Below, piece by piece: positions 36,810 to 45,888 of a stretch of DNA of 64,000 nucleotides. A model generated the notes under the pieces. The model did no database searches. It saw only the letters and a list, made by a program, of their open reading frames with translations, and was not told where the DNA came from. Source of the stretch: Sulfitobacter sabulilitoris. Lineage in GTDB: Bacteria; Pseudomonadota; Alphaproteobacteria; Rhodobacterales; Rhodobacteraceae. The first letter of the stretch is position 1, and each line of letters begins with the position of its first letter. The DNA is taken from assembly GCF_005887615.1 (NCBI RefSeq), contig NZ_VANS01000001.1:1594024-1658023 (forward strand), read 5' to 3'. A program made the translations under genes and the position numbers.

Positions 36810-37625
36810 ATGACTGCCACGACCACACTCTCCGCCCGGACCCACCCCGCGAACGCACGCCGTCGCATCTCGGCGTCCGACCCCTATCGCAGTGGCGCCA
36901 TGCGCCCCGCGCAGACGGCCCAGGCCGCGCCGAAGATCGGTGTGCGCAGCTATGAAATCGCGGCCCTGCGCGAGGATGGCAGCCTGTTCATCGGTCAGCA
37001 GCGTGCGCCCGCCATGCCTCTGTTCGAATCCGCCTATTCCGCGTTTGCACGCGGATCGGTCATTCAGACCACCCAGGGCCCGGTCGCCATCGAAGACCTG
37101 CAACCGGGCGACCGCGTCGCGACCGCCGATGGTCGGGACGCCGATGTGGTCTGGATCGGGTCCAGCACCTTCGTACCCGCCGATGCCGGCAAGCGGACCC
37201 CGCTCTACCGGATCATGGCCGACAGTTTTGGCCCGTCGCGCCCGTCGCTGTTTCTGACCGTCGGGCCGGGCGCGCGCATCCTGAAAACGCCACCCCACTT
37301 GCGCGCCGAGACCAACGGCGCACCGATGCTGACGCCGGTCCGCGACTTCGTCGATGGTGTGAACGTGATCGAAGTCGTTCCGCCGACGCCCGTCCGCCTG
37401 TTCCATCTGTGCCTGTCGCGCCATGCGGCGATCATCGCGGGCGGGCTCGAGATGGAGAGCTTTCACCCCGGCCCCAACGCGACCAAGACGGTCTCGCACG
37501 GAATGCGCGATCTGTTTCTGTCGATGTTTCCACAGGTCGCGCACATATCGGACTTCGGCCCGCTGGCCTATCCGCGTGCGCCGGAAAGCGGCGGCGCCGA
37601 GGCAAGTGCCGCGTCGATGGCCTGA
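36810..37625 (+). CDS. Hint-domain protein lacking the nucleophilic Cys
   Basis: 271 residues. A Hint (Hedgehog/intein) beta-fold starts around residue 78: FARGSVIQTTQGPVAIEDLQ, then GDRVATADG, as in the Hint_2 family of marine alphaproteobacteria. Active Hint domains begin with Cys or Ser at the splice point (CFxxGT); here the aligned position is Ala77 or Ala80, so self-cleavage is unlikely. No signal peptide or calcium-repeat is visible; the first 45 residues are basic and disordered-looking. A GAAAAGGTGA Shine-Dalgarno precedes ATG 36810. Function unknown. Confidence 0.75.
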   Translation: MTATTTLSARTHPANARRRISASDPYRSGAMRPAQTAQAAPKIGVRSYEIAALREDGSLFIGQQRAPAMPLFESAYSAFARGSVIQTTQGPVAIEDLQPGDRVATADGRDADVVWIGSSTFVPADAGKRTPLYRIMADSFGPSRPSLFLTVGPGARILKTPPHLRAETNGAPMLTPVRDFVDGVNVIEVVPPTPVRLFHLCLSRHAAIIAGGLEMESFHPGPNATKTVSHGMRDLFLSMFPQVAHISDFGPLAYPRAPESGGAEASAASMA

Positions 37626-37631
37626 CGACGG

Positions 37632-38132
37632 TCAGGCGCTCGTCTGCAACCGCGCTTCGAGCACGTCGAACGGCACACCGGGGTCGTCCTTGGCCCCCCG
37701 GATGACAAGCGACGTCTTGACGCTGGCCACATTCGGCGTGGTCAGCAAATGACCTGTCAGGAAGCTCTGAAAACTGCTCAGGTCGGGGGCCACGCATTTG
37801 AGGATGAAATCGACCTCGCCGTTGAGCATGTGGCATTCACGCACCAGCGGCCAGGCGCGGCATCGCTCCTCGAATGCGCTCAGATCGCTTTCGGCCTGGC
37901 TGGCAAGCCCGACCATCGCAAAGACCTGTACCTCGAACCCCAGTTCGCGGGCGTCCACGTCGGCGTGATATCCCTTGATCAGCCCCGCGTCTTCCAACGT
38001 GCGCACCCGGCGCAGGCAGGGCGGCGCCGAAATGCCGACACGCTTGGCCAACTCAACGTTGGTCATGCGCCCGTCAGCCTGCAATTCGGCCAGAATTTTG
38101 CGATCGATTGGATCCAGTCGTGCACCGGCCAT
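37632..38132 (-). CDS. Lrp/AsnC-family transcriptional regulator
   Basis: 166 residues: an N-terminal HTH (LDPIDRKILAELQADGRMT then VELAKRVGISAPPCLRRVRTLE) and a C-terminal RAM ligand-binding domain (HMLNGEVDFILKCVAPDL). The ligand is probably an amino acid or related acid. The ATG at 38132 is divergent from trxB, with two TGCGCA-centred palindromes in the intergenic region. The Lrp-trxB divergent arrangement is common in Rhodobacteraceae. Confidence 0.93.
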   Translation of the reverse strand: MAGARLDPIDRKILAELQADGRMTNVELAKRVGISAPPCLRRVRTLEDAGLIKGYHADVDARELGFEVQVFAMVGLASQAESDLSAFEERCRAWPLVRECHMLNGEVDFILKCVAPDLSSFQSFLTGHLLTTPNVASVKTSLVIRGAKDDPGVPFDVLEARLQTSA

Positions 38133-38173
38133 AAATTCCCCCTGAATTTGCGGTTCTTATAGCACCGCCAATG

Positions 38174-38205
38174 TTGTGCGCAATATTGTTTCACGCTTGC
38201 GCAAG
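38174..38205. promoter_or_regulatory. Paired TGCGCA palindromes in the Lrp/trxB intergenic region
   Basis: TTGTGCGCAA (38174-38183) and the perfect palindrome CTTGCGCAAG (38196-38205). The TGCGCA centres are 21 bp apart, two helical turns, so both face the same side, as expected for an oligomeric Lrp-type protein. They lie 42-73 bp upstream of the Lrp start. Probable autoregulatory operator. Confidence 0.6.
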
Positions 38206-38354
38206 ATTCTTTCCAACAGATCGGCGCACCTGGTCTGCGCGACCCGGCCACGGCACACCAATGGCATGCACGGCGCGCCGATTTACGGGGTTTAAGCGGG
38301 CCGCGCGCATCGTTATATCGGTCGGGCCGCACACCAACACATCGGGGATTTATC

Positions 38355-39365
38355 ATGGCCGAGACACGTCACACAAAGGTTCTGATCATCGGCTCCGGCC
38401 CGGCGGGATACACGGCCGGTGTCTATGCCAGCCGCGCCATGCTCGAGCCCATTCTGGTGCAGGGCATCGAACCGGGCGGTCAGCTTACCACGACGACCGA
38501 GGTCGAAAACTGGCCCGGCGACAGCGAGGTCCAGGGCCCCGACCTGATGATCCGCATGGAAGCGCACGCGAAAGCGATGGGAACCGAGATCATCGGCGAC
38601 ATCATCACCGATCTGGACCTGTCCAGGCGCCCCTTTACCGCAAAGGGTGACAGCGGCACCACCTATGTCGCCGACGCCGTGATCCTGGCCACCGGGGCAC
38701 GCGCCAAATGGCTGGGCCTCGAGTCGGAAGAGAAGTTCAAGGGCTTCGGCGTCAGCGCCTGTGCAACCTGCGACGGGTTTTTCTATCGCGGCCAGGAAAT
38801 CGTCGTGGTGGGCGGCGGCAACACCGCCGTCGAAGAGGCGCTGTTTCTGACCAACTTCGCCTCGAAGGTGACGCTGATCCATCGCCGCGACGAATTGCGC
38901 GCCGAAAAGATCCTGATCGACCGCTTGATGAAGAACCCCAAGATCGAACCGCTGTGGTTTCACGAACTGGCCGAAGTCTACGGAACAGACACACCGCCGG
39001 GTGTCGAAGGGGTCAAGGTTCGCCACGTCAAGACCGGCGAGATCACCGACATTCCCGCCAAGGGCGTGTTCATCGCCATCGGTCACGCCCCCGCCAACGA
39101 ACTGGTCAAGGACGTGCTCGAGACGCATATGGGCGGCTACGTTGTCACCAAGCCCGACAGCACCGAAACCTCCATCCCCGGCGTGTTCGCCGCGGGCGAT
39201 CTGACCGACCACAAGTACCGCCAGGCAGTCACATCCGCCGGCATGGGTTGCATGGCCGCGCTCGAGGCGGAACGGTTTCTGGCCGAAGTGGGCGACGATG
39301 CGGGCAAGGACACTTCCCTTCCGCTGGGCTATGGCGCCGAAGTCAGCGAAAGCGCGGCAGAGTAA
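38355..39365 (+). CDS. trxB: Thioredoxin-disulfide reductase
   Basis: FAD- and NADPH-dependent reduction of thioredoxin. 336 residues. FAD motif GSGPAGYTAG lies near residue 12-21, the redox-active CATC is at Cys136/Cys139, NADPH motif GGGNTAVEEA follows, and FAAGDLTDHKYRQ closes the second FAD site. ATG at 38355. It faces an Lrp regulator whose predicted sites lie in the shared upstream region. Confidence 0.97.
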   Translation: MAETRHTKVLIIGSGPAGYTAGVYASRAMLEPILVQGIEPGGQLTTTTEVENWPGDSEVQGPDLMIRMEAHAKAMGTEIIGDIITDLDLSRRPFTAKGDSGTTYVADAVILATGARAKWLGLESEEKFKGFGVSACATCDGFFYRGQEIVVVGGGNTAVEEALFLTNFASKVTLIHRRDELRAEKILIDRLMKNPKIEPLWFHELAEVYGTDTPPGVEGVKVRHVKTGEITDIPAKGVFIAIGHAPANELVKDVLETHMGGYVVTKPDSTETSIPGVFAAGDLTDHKYRQAVTSAGMGCMAALEAERFLAEVGDDAGKDTSLPLGYGAEVSESAAE

Positions 39366-39584
39366 CGGGCAACGCCCCGGTCGCGCGGCAAGCAGATCCG
39401 CGGCCGGAACTCTGGAGCGCGGATCGGGGTGATGCGCGGATGCCTGTCCCGTGCGAAGCATTCGTGCCGCAACTCCGTTCCAATCTGCCCTTGCCGGGCA
39501 CACGGGTGCTTGAAAACGCCCGTTTTTGCGCGTTTAAGGCCAGAAAATCCGACACGGCCGAAATTTGAACAGCGAAAGACCGAC

Positions 39585-41306
39585 ATGCAAACGCCAAACC
39601 TCGCTCCCATTCCCGAACTCTATGTGTCCTACGATTCGGCGCAGAAGCTGAAAGTCGAAGCGGCCCAATTGATCAGTCACGATCTGACGCCGCGCCAGAT
39701 CTGCGATCTGGAATTGTTGATGAACGGCGGGTTCAACCCGCTCAAGGGGTTCCTGTCGGAAGAGGATTATAACGGCGTCGTCAACGACATGCGCCTGTCG
39801 GATGGCGCGCTCTGGCCGATGCCGATCACACTGGATGTGTCCGAAGATTTTTCCGAAAAGCTCGAGATCGGTCAGGATATCGCCCTGCGCGACCAGGAAG
39901 GCGTGATCCTGGCCACCATGACCGTGACCGATCGCTGGACGCCGGACAAGGCGCATGAGGCCAAAATGGTTTTTGGCGCTGACGACGATGCGCACCCGGC
40001 GGTCAACTACCTGCACAATCAGGCGGGCAAAGTGTATCTTGGCGGCCCGATCACCGGTATCCAGCAGCCCGTGCACTACGATTTCCGCGCGCGCCGCGAC
40101 ACGCCCAACGAATTGCGCGCGTTCTTCCGCAAGGTGGGCTGGCGGCGCGTGGTGGCTTTCCAGACGCGCAACCCGCTGCATCGCGCGCATCAGGAGCTGA
40201 CCTTTCGCGCGGCGCGCGAGGCCCAGGCCAACCTGCTCATTCACCCCGTCGTCGGCATGACCAAACCCGGTGACGTCGATCACTTCACCCGCGTGCGCTG
40301 CTACGAAGCGGTGCTCGACAAATATCCCGCCGCCACCACGTCGATGTCGCTGCTGAACCTTGCGATGCGCATGGCCGGCCCGCGCGAGGCGGTGTGGCAC
40401 GGGCTCATTCGCCGCAACCACGGCTGCACCCATTTCATCGTCGGTCGCGATCACGCGGGCCCCGGCAAGAATTCCGCCGGCGAGGATTTCTACGGCCCCT
40501 ATGACGCGCAGGACCTGTTCCGCGAGCATCAGGCGGAAATGGGCATCGAAATGGTCGATTTCAAACACATGGTCTATGTGCAGGAACGTGCCCAATACGA
40601 GCCCAACGACGAGATAGAGGACAAGGACAACGTCACGATCCTCAACATCTCGGGCACCGAATTGCGCCGCCGCCTGCAAGAGGGCCTGGAAATTCCCGAG
40701 TGGTTTTCGTTCCCCGAGGTGGTGGCCGAGTTGCGCCGCACCCGCCCGCCGCGCAGCCGCCAGGGCTTTACCGTCTTTTTCACCGGTTTCTCGGGTTCGG
40801 GCAAATCCACCATCGCCAACGCGCTGATGGTCAAGCTGATGGAAATGGGCGGTCGTCCCGTGACGCTGCTTGATGGCGACATCGTGCGCAAGAACCTCAG
40901 CTCCGAGTTGGGCTTTTCCAAGGAACACCGCGATCTGAACATCCGTCGCATCGGCTATGTCGCCAGCGAGATCACCAAGAACGGCGGCATCGCCATCTGT
41001 GCGCCCATTGCGCCCTATGCCACCACGCGCCGTGCGGTCCGCGAGGACGTGGAAAGCTTTGGCGCGTTCGTGGAAATCCATGTGGCGACCAGCATCGAGG
41101 AATGCGAACGCCGCGACCGCAAGGGTCTCTACAAGCTGGCGCGCGAGGGCAAGATCAAGGAATTCACGGGCATTTCAGACCCTTATGACGTGCCCAAGGA
41201 TCCCGAGCTGAGCCTGGACACGGAAAATGTCGATGTCGACAACTGTGCCCACCAAGTCCTGCTCAAACTTGAATCCATGGGCCTGATCAGCGCCAACGTG
41301 ATCTGA
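39585..41306 (+). CDS. Bifunctional ATP sulfurylase / APS kinase
   Basis: 573 residues. The N-terminal two thirds are Sat-type ATP sulfurylase (QTRNPLHRAHQEL and GRDHAGPG, the nucleotide-binding motifs). The C-terminal third is APS kinase with P-loop GFSGSGKST at about 401-409, LDGDIVRKNL, and FVEIHVATSIEECERRD. Together they convert sulfate and ATP to APS and then PAPS for assimilation. ATG at 39585; earlier in-frame sequence is non-homologous. The 219 bp between trxB and this gene hold no other feature I can support. No other cys genes are nearby. Confidence 0.95.
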   Translation: MQTPNLAPIPELYVSYDSAQKLKVEAAQLISHDLTPRQICDLELLMNGGFNPLKGFLSEEDYNGVVNDMRLSDGALWPMPITLDVSEDFSEKLEIGQDIALRDQEGVILATMTVTDRWTPDKAHEAKMVFGADDDAHPAVNYLHNQAGKVYLGGPITGIQQPVHYDFRARRDTPNELRAFFRKVGWRRVVAFQTRNPLHRAHQELTFRAAREAQANLLIHPVVGMTKPGDVDHFTRVRCYEAVLDKYPAATTSMSLLNLAMRMAGPREAVWHGLIRRNHGCTHFIVGRDHAGPGKNSAGEDFYGPYDAQDLFREHQAEMGIEMVDFKHMVYVQERAQYEPNDEIEDKDNVTILNISGTELRRRLQEGLEIPEWFSFPEVVAELRRTRPPRSRQGFTVFFTGFSGSGKSTIANALMVKLMEMGGRPVTLLDGDIVRKNLSSELGFSKEHRDLNIRRIGYVASEITKNGGIAICAPIAPYATTRRAVREDVESFGAFVEIHVATSIEECERRDRKGLYKLAREGKIKEFTGISDPYDVPKDPELSLDTENVDVDNCAHQVLLKLESMGLISANVI

Positions 41307-41323
41307 GCGCGGCGCCGCTGGCC

Positions 41324-42184
41324 CTAAAGGCTGGCGGCAAGCGTTTCCGCCGCGCGGCGGTGCAGGTCGATCCACTGCACCGCCTGCGCCTTGGCCGCCT
41401 GCAAGGCACCCTGCCGGGTGTCGTAATCGGCCTGCGATGTCTGCGCGATCGCCGCCAGCACCTCGCTTGCACTGGTGCAGATCATCAACCCGCTGTCCTC
41501 CACGAAATCCCCGATATTTGGACAGCCCCAATAGATCGGCACCGTGTCGCACAACAGCGCATCCATCAGCTTTTCGGTGAAATAATTGCGCTCGCGCACG
41601 TTCTCGATCACCACCGAATAGCGATAGGGCGCCAACCCGTCGGACTTGTTCGCGAAGGGGGCATAGCCGCGCCCGAGGATATCGACATCGAGTTCCTGCG
41701 CTTTGATCCGCTCCACCAGGTCATGGCGCAACACATGCCCCACCTGATCGCGCTTGGCGCTGGCGATCAGCGAGACGCCCTTTGACTTGGTCGTGTCGAG
41801 GGTCGCGTGATCCGGCACCCATGTCGTGCCGTAGGGCAGGAAAAGCCCGTTGGGAATATCCGCCAGCAATGCCTCGTTATAGCTCAGCACACGGAAAAAC
41901 CGCCGATGCGTCCAACGCAACAGTTTGAGGTGGCGACCGTGGATGATCGAAGGTTCGACAAGCATCATGCTGACCCTGGCCGCGATGCCGAAGCGGGGCT
42001 GATAATGCATCGCCGTCTTGGGGTACACGATCAGGTGATCCTGCGCCGTCAGATCCGCTACCGTGCCCTGCGCGAGCCGTGCAGGCCGCCCCATCGGCCA
42101 GTCCAGATCGTCCAGCGGTCTCGACGCCAGTTTCGGCCCCAGCCGCCCCCCGTAAGGCAGAATAGCGATTGCAGGCTCGGTCAT
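41324..42184 (-). CDS. GT10-like (fucosyltransferase C-terminal type) glycosyltransferase
   Basis: 286 residues. The region around residues 185-215 reads YRYSVVIENV, then YFTEKLMDALLCDTVPIYWGCPNI, which is the donor-binding signature of glycosyltransferase family 10. Members transfer fucose or related deoxyhexoses from GDP-sugars. No membrane segment is seen. It is a lone gene without LPS or capsule neighbours, so the acceptor is unknown. It is convergent with sat-cysC with a 17-bp gap. Confidence 0.8.
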   Translation of the reverse strand: MTEPAIAILPYGGRLGPKLASRPLDDLDWPMGRPARLAQGTVADLTAQDHLIVYPKTAMHYQPRFGIAARVSMMLVEPSIIHGRHLKLLRWTHRRFFRVLSYNEALLADIPNGLFLPYGTTWVPDHATLDTTKSKGVSLIASAKRDQVGHVLRHDLVERIKAQELDVDILGRGYAPFANKSDGLAPYRYSVVIENVRERNYFTEKLMDALLCDTVPIYWGCPNIGDFVEDSGLMICTSASEVLAAIAQTSQADYDTRQGALQAAKAQAVQWIDLHRRAAETLAASL

Positions 42185-42218
42185 GGCACGCTCCGTGGTT
42201 TGAGGGCTGATAGCGCGA

Positions 42219-43094
42219 TCAGCCGGGCATGAAAACCTTGCCCGACATCACCAACGCTCCTTGTCCCGCGACCCTGACACCGGTGATCGCGTCGCGCGGC
42301 CCCAGCACTTCGACCTCGGCCCGGCCCGGTCGTCCCATCGCGTGGCCCTGCTCGGCCACGAACCGGGGCGCATCGATCAGGCCCTGGGCCCAGAGGAAGG
42401 CCGCCATCGCGCCGGTGGCCGACCCGGTAAAGGGATCCTCGGCCGGGCTCGGCGGCGCCATCAAAAGCCTTGCATAGGTCCGGCCCGTCTGCGTCGCTCC
42501 GTCCAGCGTGACCCAGAACGGTTCCATCATGTCATCGGCGGATTGGCCAAGCGCGGCGCAATAGCGGCCCAGCGCATCCAGATCCAGCCGCGCGCGCAGC
42601 AGGGCGTCGCGATCGCGCAGCACGGTAATGCAGAACGGCAGCCCCGTGGACACGATCCGGGGCGTGGCAATGATGTCCGCAGGTTCCAGCCCGCCGACGG
42701 CGGCGACCAGTTCCTTGGCGACCTCGGAACCGAACACCGGTGCGATCTGGGTCATGGTCACGGACGTGCCCCGCACCTCGGCGGCGATGATCCCGGCCTG
42801 CGTCTCTATGCGTAGCGGGCCGTCGGCGATCATGCCGCGGTGGCGCAGCGCGACGATGGTCGCGACCGTTGGGTGCCCCGCAAAGGGGATTTCACGGCTG
42901 GCCAGGAAATACCGCACCCGCACATCCGCCACATCGGAGGGGCCGGTAAAGGTGCATTCCACCAGCGCCGTTTCCCGCACGTAGGCCATGCAGGTGTCAT
43001 CGGGCAATACCGCACCGCCATGCACCACCGCGCAGCCGTTGCCGCCAAAGGCGCTGTCGGTGAAAGCATCCACCCAGTCAAACTCAAAGCTCAT
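42219..43094 (-). CDS. PhzF-family isomerase/epimerase-like protein
   Basis: 291 residues of the diaminopimelate-epimerase-like fold. FDWVDAFTDSAFGGNGCAVV at the start, the catalytic Glu at residue 46 (ALVECTF), FAGHPTVAT, and EDPFTGSATGAMAAFLW are family signatures. PhzF acts in phenazine synthesis, but most members have unknown substrates; no phenazine genes are nearby. ATG at 43094, just downstream (minus strand) of the hsp20 operon terminator. Confidence 0.9.
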   Translation of the reverse strand: MSFEFDWVDAFTDSAFGGNGCAVVHGGAVLPDDTCMAYVRETALVECTFTGPSDVADVRVRYFLASREIPFAGHPTVATIVALRHRGMIADGPLRIETQAGIIAAEVRGTSVTMTQIAPVFGSEVAKELVAAVGGLEPADIIATPRIVSTGLPFCITVLRDRDALLRARLDLDALGRYCAALGQSADDMMEPFWVTLDGATQTGRTYARLLMAPPSPAEDPFTGSATGAMAAFLWAQGLIDAPRFVAEQGHAMGRPGRAEVEVLGPRDAITGVRVAGQGALVMSGKVFMPG

Positions 43095-43118
43095 CGGTCG
43101 GTCCCCACTCCGCGCAGC

Positions 43119-43145
43119 AAAAAGGCCGCAGAACACTGCGGCCTT
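43119..43145 (-). terminator. Intrinsic terminator of the hsp20-DUF1150 transcript
   Basis: On the minus strand AAGGCCGCAG (43145-43136), a TGTT loop, CTGCGGCCTT (43131-43122), then a run of T to 43119. It is 62 bp after the DUF1150 stop. Confidence 0.85.
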
Positions 43146-43206
43146 GCTCGGAATATCAGCCTAGCGGGTCGCCACCGCGCGTCAATAGCGCCCGGCACAG
43201 GGGTGC

Positions 43207-43431
43207 CTAGTGTACCGGCACCGGCGCATAGTCGTTCTCGATCGCCAGCCGGAATGCGAGCTTGCGATCCGCCACCAGCGCGAGCTGCTGGCCCTCGGCG
43301 TCATGCACCGCATAAAGATGATCGAGCCCGTCCGCCTGATCGCGTACTTCGCGCGGCAGGTCGGTCACGTCGATGGTCTTCACGTAAACGATCCGGTTGT
43401 CGGTGTCGGGTGTCTGGGAGGATGTCTGCAT
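43207..43431 (-). CDS. DUF1150 family protein
   Basis: 74-residue protein with the DUF1150 core (VYVKTIDVTDLPREVRDQADG, then LYAVHDAEGQQLALVADRKLAF). It starts 3 bp after hsp20 and shares its transcript. The Hsp20-DUF1150 pairing recurs across Rhodobacterales, pointing to a heat-shock role, but the molecular function is unknown. Confidence 0.88.
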   Translation of the reverse strand: MQTSSQTPDTDNRIVYVKTIDVTDLPREVRDQADGLDHLYAVHDAEGQQLALVADRKLAFRLAIENDYAPVPVH

Positions 43432-43434
43432 CGG

Positions 43435-43848
43435 TTACCCTTTCTTGATGTTGATCGTCTGGACGACAGTCTGCGGCTTGGCGCGTGTCAGATCCACGTG
43501 CAGCAGGCCGTTTTCCATCACGGCTTCGCCCACATCGACCCCGTCCGCGAGGACGAAGGATCGCTGAAACTGCCGTGCCGCGATTCCGCGGTGCAGGAAC
43601 ACGCGCGTGTCTGGCGTGTCCGATTGACGGCCACGAATGACCAGTTGTCTGTCCTCAACCGTGATCGACAGGTCTTGTTCCGCAAATCCCGCCACGGCCA
43701 GCGTGATGCGGTAGGAGAAATCCGATGTCTGTTCAATGTTGAAAGGCGGATACCCTTCGTTGCCGGTCTTCGCGGTGCGCTCCAGCAACCGCTCCAGTTG
43801 TTCGAACCCCAGCATGTGAGGATACGACCCAAGCGTCATTTTCGTCAT
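43435..43848 (-). CDS. Small heat-shock protein, Hsp20/IbpA type
   Basis: 137 residues with the alpha-crystallin domain (YPPFNIEQTSDFSYRITLAVAGF, AARQFQRSFVLADGVDV, ENGLLHVDL). ATP-independent holdase binding unfolding proteins. The ATG at 43848 has AAGGA about 9 nt upstream; a TTG one codon earlier is less likely. An RpoH-type promoter lies about 65 bp upstream. First gene of the pair with DUF1150. Confidence 0.93.
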   Translation of the reverse strand: MTKMTLGSYPHMLGFEQLERLLERTAKTGNEGYPPFNIEQTSDFSYRITLAVAGFAEQDLSITVEDRQLVIRGRQSDTPDTRVFLHRGIAARQFQRSFVLADGVDVGEAVMENGLLHVDLTRAKPQTVVQTINIKKG

Positions 43849-43912
43849 CAAGCACGTCCTTATCAGTCAAGCGACAGTCCTTTGCGGCCCCGCTTTCGGC
43901 AACCGCGTACGG

Positions 43913-43944
43913 TAAATATGGGGCGCAACCCCGCCTCTCGCAAG
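43913..43944 (-). promoter_or_regulatory. RpoH (sigma-32)-type promoter of hsp20
   Basis: On the minus strand CTTGCG (43944-43939), 15 nt, then CCCCATATTTA (43923-43913). This is close to the E. coli consensus CTTGAA-N13-15-CCCCATNTA. The transcript would start about 60 nt before the hsp20 ATG, leaving a leader long enough for a thermosensor, which I did not model. Confidence 0.7.
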
Positions 43945-44011
43945 GGCTATGCGGAATCAACATGACCGCCTATGTTGCAGTTCAACCTGTCTGACGGAAT
44001 CATCGCCCCCA

Positions 44012-44236
44012 ATGAACGCCTCTGCCGATCTGTCGATGAAAACGGATGATGTTCTGCGGGTGGAACTCGAAGTGTTCCGCCGCGAACACCGCGATCTCGA
44101 TGATGCCATTCACGCGCTGGCCGAAAAGGGCACCGCCGATCAGCTTACGATGCAACGCCTGAAGAAACGTAAACTGCGTCTCAAGGACATCATCGCCCGG
44201 ATCGAAGACCGCCTGACGCCTGATATCATCGCCTAG
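44012..44236 (+). CDS. YdcH family protein (DUF465)
   Basis: 74-residue helical protein, matching DUF465 by EVFRREHRDLDDAIHAL and LKKRKLRLKDIIARIED. Cytoplasmic, strongly charged, likely coiled coil. The ATG at 44012 was preferred to an upstream in-frame codon on homology. Function unknown. It precedes purEK by 85 bp. Confidence 0.85.
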   Translation: MNASADLSMKTDDVLRVELEVFRREHRDLDDAIHALAEKGTADQLTMQRLKKRKLRLKDIIARIEDRLTPDIIA

Positions 44237-44321
44237 AAAGCCCGGATCAGACGCTCCATTGCGCCCCCGTCCGCCTTGGCTATAGTGCGCGCTCATTCCA
44301 CAGGGCGCAAAGGGGCACCTG

Positions 44322-44810
44322 ATGAGCACACCGACCGTTGGCCTGATCATGGGCAGCCAGTCCGACTGGGCGACGATGAAACCCGCCGCCGACATCATGG
44401 ACGAGCTGGGCATCGCCTTCGAGACGCGAATCGTCTCGGCGCATCGCACTCCAGACCGGCTTTGGGACTATGGCAGGACCGCCGTGGACCGTGGTCTGCG
44501 GGTCATCATCGCGGGGGCGGGCGGGGCGGCGCACCTGCCCGGCATGATGGCCTCCAAAACGCGGGTGCCGGTGATCGGCGTGCCGGTGCAGACGCGCGCG
44601 CTTTCGGGGGTCGATTCGCTTTATTCGATCCTACAGATGCCGCGCGGATACCCCGTGGCGACAATGGCCATCGGGGCGGCAGGCGCCGCCAACGCAGGGC
44701 TGATGGCCGCCGCCATCCTCGCCCTGCACGACACCGGCCTGGCCGGGCGCCTCGATGCGTGGCGCGCGGCCCTCTCCGCCTCCATCCCGCAGGAGCCTGT
44801 CGATGACTGA
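44322..44810 (+). CDS. purE: 5-(carboxyamino)imidazole ribonucleotide mutase
   Basis: De novo purine synthesis: converts N5-CAIR to CAIR. 162 residues. [13 protein letters not shown] at the start, [12 protein letters not shown] and [15 protein letters not shown] carry the active-site Ser and His of class I PurE. ATG at 44322. It overlaps purK by 8 bp. Confidence 0.97.
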   Translation: MSTPTVGLIMGSQSDWATMKPAADIMDELGIAFETRIVSAHRTPDRLWDYGRTAVDRGLRVIIAGAGGAAHLPGMMASKTRVPVIGVPVQTRALSGVDSLYSILQMPRGYPVATMAIGAAGAANAGLMAAAILALHDTGLAGRLDAWRAALSASIPQEPVDD

Positions 44811-45870
44811 TCCCCTGCCCAACGGCGCCACCATCGGCATCCTTGGCGGCGGGCAACTGGGCCGCATGCTGTCGGTTGCCGCCGCACGCCTCGGGTTCCG
44901 CTGCCATATCTTCGAGCCGGGCGCGCACCCGCCGGCCGGCGACGTCGCCCATGCCGTGACCACCGCGGCCTATGATGACGCGGGCGCGCTGACCGCCTTC
45001 GCACGCAGCGTGGATGTGGTGACCTTCGAGTTTGAAAACATCCCCACCACGGCACTGGACCTGATCGAAGCGAATACCCCCATCCGACCCAACCGCGAGG
45101 CGCTTCGGATAAGCCAGGACCGCCTCACCGAAAAGCAGTTCCTGCAAGGTCTGGGCCTCGCGGTCGCACCCTTTGCCGACGTGCCCGACGCCGCCGCGCT
45201 CGATGCCGCATTGGCGCAGGTGGGCACGCCGGCGATCCTGAAAACCCGGCGCTTCGGCTATGACGGCAAAGGACAAGCGCGCCTGACGTCGCCGAATGAC
45301 GCCACGCAGGCGCTGTCCGAGATGAACGCCAATCCCGCCGTGCTCGAGGGCTTCGTCGATTTCACCCGTGAAATCAGCGTGATCGCCGCGCGCGGCGCCG
45401 ATGGCGGCGTGGCCTGCTTCGATCCTGGCGAAAACATCCACCGGGACGGCATTCTGCACACCACCACCGTGCCCGCGCATATCTCTGCCGCTCAGCGGAC
45501 AGATGCGGTTTTGCTGGCCGCCAAAATCCTCTCTGCCCTCGACTATGTCGGCGTGATGGGCGTGGAACTCTTCGTGACGCCGCAGGGTCTTGTCGTTAAC
45601 GAAATCGCCCCCCGTGTGCACAATTCCGGTCACTGGACGCAGAATGGCTGCGCCGTGGACCAGTTCGAACAGCACATCCGCGCGGTCGCAGGCTGGCCCT
45701 TGGGCGACGGACAGCGCCATGCCGATGTCGTGATGGAAAATCTGATCGGCGACGACATGTCCCGCGTGCCCGACCTCGCCCGCGCGCCCGACACCGCCCT
45801 GCACCTCTATGGCAAGGCCGAAATCAAACCCGGCCGCAAGATGGGCCACGTCAACCGCATCACGCGCTGA
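44803..45870 (+). CDS. purK: 5-(carboxyamino)imidazole ribonucleotide synthase
   Basis: ATP-grasp enzyme making N5-CAIR from AIR, bicarbonate and ATP, the step before PurE. 355 residues with [12 protein letters not shown] at 11-22, [12 protein letters not shown], and [17 protein letters not shown] at 44803, translationally coupled with purE. PurR or other control is not visible. Confidence 0.97.
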   Translation: MTDPLPNGATIGILGGGQLGRMLSVAAARLGFRCHIFEPGAHPPAGDVAHAVTTAAYDDAGALTAFARSVDVVTFEFENIPTTALDLIEANTPIRPNREALRISQDRLTEKQFLQGLGLAVAPFADVPDAAALDAALAQVGTPAILKTRRFGYDGKGQARLTSPNDATQALSEMNANPAVLEGFVDFTREISVIAARGADGGVACFDPGENIHRDGILHTTTVPAHISAAQRTDAVLLAAKILSALDYVGVMGVELFVTPQGLVVNEIAPRVHNSGHWTQNGCAVDQFEQHIRAVAGWPLGDGQRHADVVMENLIGDDMSRVPDLARAPDTALHLYGKAEIKPGRKMGHVNRITR

Positions 45871-45888
45871 TCCCTGCTTCTTTGGGTC

